Below the pieces are notes generated by a model. That model was not told the origin of the DNA, did no database searches, and worked only from the letters and a program-made list of their open reading frames with translations. 64,000 nt of DNA. It comes from Odobenus rosmarus divergens. Its lineage: Eukaryota > Chordata > Mammalia > Carnivora > Odobenidae. Below, piece by piece: positions 59,707 through 64,000 of the stretch; the stretch's first letter is position 1; the number at the start of each line of letters is the position of its first letter. Position numbers and translations under genes: made by a program. The DNA lies in NCBI RefSeq assembly GCF_000321225.1, contig NW_004450276.1, positions 5,674,917 to 5,738,916 on the forward strand, read 5' to 3'.

Positions 59707-61984
59707 GCACAAACACAGCTGGGTAAGGTGCAGCTAAGAAAGAATTCCACTCGGCCTGCACAGGCCCACGCCTGCCGAGCCCCCGCGGAGCGGGTGGTGG
59801 CACCGGCCGTGGGCGGGAGAGCCGATGCCGGGCCGGTCGGCCAGTTGGGGTTCTGTGAGAAATCAGACGACATGTGAGCGGGCGTCAAGAATGCGTGCTC
59901 TAAATGTTAAGTTTAAAGAAACGGAAGCTGGGAGATTTTGGTCCCAGTGGAGAAAGTAAACCTCAGTCACTAAAGGATAAAAGACCTGCCCCCCCAGAAG
60001 AGGAGGGCAGAGGCCCCAAAGCCTTGGCTCCCCCGCAGGGCCCGGCCGGCTGTGCAGGGGGCGGGGGTGGGACGGGGGCAAGGGGCTGGCGGCCGGAAGG
60101 CGTCAGCAGAGGACGCGCCCACCACCCGCCCAGGGCTTTCCAAAGCCAACAGAAATGGGCTGTCGTCTGGGCGGCTGTCTGCTCTCCGCTGGGGTCTGAC
60201 TGGGGTGTGGGCCTCGAAGAATCGAAAGAAACCAAGTCCTGTGCCTCAAGCCTTGTCTGCACACTCCCTGCCCGGCCCTCCCCGCCTCCTTCCAAAGCCC
60301 CGGCAACTCGAGACCAGCTTCATGGCTCGGTTCCCACGCCTTGCTCACTGCGCTTGACCCAGGATTCGGATGTGGCTCTTTTGACTCTGAAATTACTCCG
60401 GCCTTTCCTTAGACCCTGTCTGAGGAGGAGGCAGGGACCGGGGCCAGGCGGCCACTGGCGTGAAGGCCTTTTCCTTCATGTGAGGCCGCTCACCGACCCG
60501 TCCGCGCATCTGAGTTTTAGGGGCAGGAAGTGAGCGCTGCGAGGCTGAAGGGAGGCTGGTCCAGCCCAGTTCGTGAACCTCTCGTCAGAGGCCACGTCTG
60601 AGGCGTCTCCTTGTCCGCGGGCCGTGTTGGGATAAATACTACAGCAGAGGCTGTAAAAGGCTTTTTTTGGGGTGAGAGACCCTTGGGGACACCTAGTGAA
60701 ATATGTAGACTCCCTCCCTGAAGACAACACAACTAAGCCTGCCCCTGGTGGCTCTGGAAGGGGAGCCGGGCGGGGAGAAGGGGGCGGCCAGTGGGCGTTG
60801 CCGTGGGTGCGTGACCCCCACCCCATGGTCTGTGTAGGACGTTCCTCTGGGAGGCTCCTTGGTTTTCTTGGCCATGACCTTGCTCAAAGTGAACCTTACA
60901 GGTCTCTGGAGTGTGGCTGAGCTCTGGGACCCCCCAGCCCACTGGCCCACCTACTTCAGCAAAACTTGGCGGCTCCCAGAATCCCCTGAGGAAAGGGCCC
61001 CTTCCTGACTTCTTTTTAAAGAAGGTGGCAGGCAGCATAGTCATGGGTAGAAAGCTGTGCTAGAGTCTTATTTGCTTAAGGAGTCTAGAAAGATGGGGCT
61101 GGGAGGCAAATTAGGGAACCGTAGCCTCGATTGGACTTCATTAGGCATCTTTGGACCCCTGTGGGGCTCTCCCCAAGCTGGAAGCCCAGAACTCTTGTAA
61201 TGCAGTTTGGGGGTACGTGCGACAGGAACCCAGTTCAAAGTACTGCAAGTAGAAAGGGTATTTGAACAGAAGGATGCTCGCAGAATCCCAGAAGGCCACA
61301 AGCTGGACCACCAGGCTGCATGAAAGACAGGCCCGGAGCTGGACTCAGACGAGGGGCCCCAGGGCCAGAATGAAGCCAGAACAACCGAGAGCTCTCCATG
61401 GTTTCCCTCCGTCAGGCTTTACTCCCTCAGAGCCCGGAACGAATGGGGAGGCGGCCGTGGCCAAGGCAGGCGCACAGGGACAGCCCCACCGGCTTCTGGA
61501 GAAGGCTCTGGGGGAGCGGCTTTGGCCCCCTTGCATCCCTGGGGCTCAGCTCTGGCTTGCTGGCAGAAAGGGACAAGGCGGCCTGACGGCTCGAGCAGTT
61601 GGGAACGCGGCTCTGCCAAACAACCCAAACTTGCCGGTTTATTACCTTCATCCCCTTCTCTCCTTGTTCATGTAGACGGATTTTTTTTTCTAGATAGGTC
61701 TGACTATAGTGAAGATAGCCTCACACAATTCTTAGCCAGCTTCCCGCGCACTTGCATCCTGCTGCCGATAAGCTCCCGAAGCCGTGAGCTCTTCGGTCAA
61801 AGACACATTAATTCTTACATGTTAGTTCACTTCTGTGTTCCTTCAAAATCCGTATTTGCCGATTGTTAGCACTACTGAGTTGGTCTGCAGGAAAGTAAGC
61901 TTTGCAATGATGAGAAAGAAAATAATCTGTAAGATACCCAGATCCTTTTTCTCCTTTAACACAGTTTTTGTTTTAAACAATACA

Positions 61985-62135
61985 GCACAACATTTTTAAA
62001 ATTTTTTAATTTTTTTTTTCTTTTACTAAGGCACATGACGTATAGAAATACTGAGGTACAAAATACAAATTTCTGCATAAGACTTTTAAAATAATCATTT
62101 TGGAAAATGAAGGTGAGCATCATCTTCCAGAATAC
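61985..62135 (-). other. DNAJC1: DNAJC1 3'UTR (minimal estimate)
   Basis: Sequence downstream of the DNAJC1 stop on the - strand. On this strand ATTAAA occurs at 62,005-62,010, followed by GT-rich tgttgtgctgtattgttt, a plausible poly(A) site. A canonical AATAAA (- strand) occurs further on at 61,638-61,643, so a longer 3'UTR is possible. Confidence 0.5.
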
Positions 62136-62204
62136 TCAGCTTTTGGCTTGTTTTTTCTTTTGGACCAGTTCAACCAGCAACTTGTATCTAGCAATACAGT
62201 CTTC
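62136..62204 (-). CDS. DNAJC1: DNAJC1 last coding exon
   Basis: On the - strand a strong polypyrimidine tract and acceptor (tctttctcttcctacag) precede a 69-nt stretch reading EDCIARYKLLVELVQKKKQA then KS and TGA (stop at 62,136-62,138). This matches the C-terminus of DNAJC1, the end of its second SANT/Myb domain followed by a Lys-rich tail. DNAJC1 is an ER-membrane protein whose luminal J domain stimulates BiP and whose cytosolic SANT part binds partners such as the serpin alpha-1-antichymotrypsin. Upstream exons lie beyond the window's right edge. Its position tail to tail with MLLT10 matches human gene order. Confidence 0.9.
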   Translation of the reverse strand, partial: EDCIARYKLLVELVQKKKQAKS

Positions 62205-62332
62205 CTGTAGGAAGAGAAAGAGAGAGGTGAGAGTTATTTCCACGAGTCACTGAGCGTCGTGGGCTGCGCCCGCTGTGGCCCGCCTGCGGCCTGTGCCCCG
62301 TGGGGGTGGGGCGGCCTCCGTCCGCCGGCTTG

Positions 62333-62411
62333 GCGCACACCACCCGCCTCGGCGCACACCCACCCCCCTCCGCGCACACCCACCCGCCTCCGCGCACACC
62401 TACCCGCCGCG
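62333..62411. repeat. 20-bp minisatellite, 4 units
   Basis: Four units starting gcgcacac at 62,333, 62,352, 62,372 and 62,392, each followed by a C/CCG-rich half such as ccacccgcctcc. Confidence 0.9.
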
Positions 62412-62849
62412 GCCGGCTGGGTCCGCTGCTCACCGGCAGACGAGGCCGGCCGCACGGGCGCCGCAGAAGGCCGGCCGAAGCCCTGCCCAAGGTGCAGTGC
62501 GAATCGCTGGCCTGAGGGGCCCAGGGGCGGTGTGTGAGGCGCACCATTGTTACCATGATTATGACTTTCAACTTGCTAACGATAGTGATCAGTTTTAACA
62601 TTTCACTGTATCATCAAATGGCCCCATCAGAGGAACCAAAAAACTTGAGGCCAGGCATTCACGATTATCATTCTCGTTTGCGTTTGCCCCTCAAGGGGCT
62701 GCTGGGACCTTCCTGTGGTGGCCTCGTTGGCCTCCTAGGACCACGGCAGGGAGTGTGCCAGACTTCCTCCCGCTCATCCCGGCCCCCTCCGCCCCCCCCC
62801 ACATCCTCTGGCCTGTCGCCCCAGAACTACCAGCTTCAGATCCCAGCTG

Positions 62850-62940
62850 CCCAGCTCCGCGTTAGTCCTGAATCCTCACCCCAAGGGGTGACAGCTACAG
62901 GCAGCTTGGGGTGAGGATTGAGAACTAACGCAGAGCTGGG
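62850..62940. repeat. Near-perfect inverted repeat (hairpin)
   Basis: The 36-nt arms 62,850-62,885 and 62,905-62,940 are reverse complements with three mismatches, around a 19-nt loop. Arm ends: cccagctccgcgttag on the left, ctaacgcagagctggg on the right. Confidence 0.92.
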
Positions 62941-64000
62941 GTGATGCTGGGGAGGGGCCTATTACTCTCATGTTTGTCACAAGGTACTTTCCAGAATCCA
63001 TTTGTTTCTGTTCAAAATACACTCACCTCAATGGCACTGGACGCCTTCACTAACGAGGTCTAATGTGAAATGATTTCTGCTCCGTGGCAGATGCTTTGAT
63101 CAGCCATGAACAGAGCATGGGTGTTCATTCTCTTCCTAGGATTCTAGCTTAGGAGCGGTATGAGACTTTCTTCTCGTAAGTGCCTTTGCTGGCTCCCCAA
63201 AGACTACTTGTTTAGGGTCTTCGAAAATCTCAGCCTTGTCTTCTAGCTCTGCTGCCCAGGGGTGCAGCCTAGCGCATGACACCAACGCAGCCCCAACGCT
63301 TCCCTGAGGACAGCACGACCCAGGCTCTGGGCAGCAGTGAGCCCGACCTGGCATGTGCCTCAGGCAAAGGCTCCTCCTTCAGGCCCAGAATTCCCAGTGG
63401 CTTGCAGGCCACTTACAGGGAGTCACTCCATAGCAGGCGAGCCAGCAGGCTACCTCTCCTGGAACTGGTTCTACTGTCAAGGCTTAAAGGGAAACCCTGC
63501 AGGACAATAAAAGTGCTGCTTATTTCTGGCTCAAACAGGAAGGTTTCCAAACTCTGAGGCAATGAGTTTCTGAATGTCCTATGCTTAGGAATCCAGTTCG
63601 AGCTCCTTCATTTTAAGCCAATGTCAATTCATCACACATGTAGATGCCTGTGTCCTGACAGATGCTAGAGAAATTCAGGGAAAATAATTACTTCTGGCAA
63701 ACCAGTTGGAGAGGCTGGGAGAATCCGTGTTTCTCAAATAGATCAACTGCTAATGGTTTATTTTTCTCCCCGGGAATTCTCAACTTCATCATTTTCAAGT
63801 AGGTGATAGATAACTAGACCTGTACACACGGGGACATTCATGGCCACGAGCTAGATTTTCCAACATAGAATTTCAATTAAAAAAAAAAAAAAGAATGTAA
63901 ATGAACATCAGTGTGCCCAGAGGCTACTGAGTGATAACAGGCACAGAAGGCAGAGGAGACTCGTTCTTTTGATTTCTCAGCGTTCCTGGTGCCTCAGACT

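Larger units (their letters stand above)
51460..61640. other. Intergenic region between convergent genes, GC-rich
   Basis: Between the L1 and the DNAJC1 3' end I see one SINE, a CpG-rich block (54.0-56.6 kb), C/G homopolymers, a gap and an exact 29-bp direct repeat. Many long ORFs occur on all frames (up to 226 codons at 56,012-56,692 on +), as expected from stop-poor GC-rich DNA. None resembles a known protein or shows splice or start context. Confidence 0.6.
62205..64000 (-). other. DNAJC1: DNAJC1 intron (last), incomplete
   Basis: No preceding DNAJC1 exon is found up to the window's end. The intron contains a GC-rich minisatellite near the acceptor, a strong hairpin (62,850-62,940) and an A-run at about 63,880. 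I see no recognisable interspersed repeat in 63,000-64,000. Confidence 0.75.

Noticed and set aside
59904..60533. 209-codon ORF on +
   Set aside because: Same GC-driven openness, next to a suspected misassembly; no domain or splice context.
62332..62411. Regularly spaced repeats as a CRISPR-like array
   Set aside because: Contiguous 20-bp tandem units without spacers, in a mammalian intron: a minisatellite.
62205..64000. Search for the penultimate DNAJC1 exon (the RWDKIAKCVPSKSK part)
   Set aside because: No matching text with a donor on the - strand; it must lie beyond the right edge.

Overview
This window is nuclear DNA from a carnivoran mammal. It carries at least 27 tRNA-Lys-derived CAN-SINE copies (head GCCTGGGTGGCTCAG, B-box region, CT-rich stretch, AATAAAATCTT tail). 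Their diagnostic bodies ('gatcccagggtcctgggatc' and 'gatcctggagtcc' types) look like those of bears, seals and mustelids rather than dogs or cats. That placement is my inference from memory of the SINE families. The window also has typical mammalian MIR, L2, L1, MaLR, MER5A and Tigger fossils.

Two protein-coding genes are visible, facing each other tail to tail. On the + strand, positions 458 to about 43,880 hold the 3' half of MLLT10 (AF10): eleven exons with GT/AG junctions and consistent reading phases, encoding about 520 C-terminal residues, followed by a 3'UTR of about 1.7 kb. The visible part contains the Ser/Pro/Gly-rich linker, the octapeptide EQLLERQW, the leucine zipper and the Gln/His-rich C-terminus. 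The octapeptide plus zipper is the known surface that recruits the H3K79 methyltransferase DOT1L and is the part kept in leukaemic AF10 fusions. The N-terminal PHD-finger reader module lies upstream of the window. On the - strand, 62,136-62,204 is the last coding exon of DNAJC1, an ER-membrane J protein with SANT domains. The same MLLT10/DNAJC1 convergent order is known from human 10p12.

Layout: 1-457, end of an MLLT10 intron; 458-505, exon W1; 506-14,780, a long intron full of antisense SINEs, L2, old L1, an MLT1-like LTR and MER5A; 14,781-14,959, exon W2; 14,960-25,252, a long intron with a repeat-poor core at 16-20 kb; 25,253-34,293, seven exons (W3-W9); 34,294-39,610, an intron holding two opposing L2 copies and a SINE array; 39,611-39,820, W10; 42,096-43,880, W11 and 3'UTR; 43,882 to about 51,460, an old nearly full-length antisense L1 broken by four SINEs; 51,460-61,640, an intergenic, GC- and CpG-rich stretch with an assembly gap at 58,633-58,682; about 61,985-62,204, 3' end of DNAJC1; 62,205-64,000, DNAJC1 intron.

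I found no undescribed multi-gene system. The most useful leads are a candidate frame-shifting (poison) exon in MLLT10 at 29,614-29,662, a 36-bp-stem hairpin in the DNAJC1 intron at 62,850-62,940, an exact 29-bp direct repeat 1.3 kb apart in the intergenic region, an orphan CpG-rich block at 54.0-56.6 kb, and duplicated gap flanks that suggest a local misassembly.
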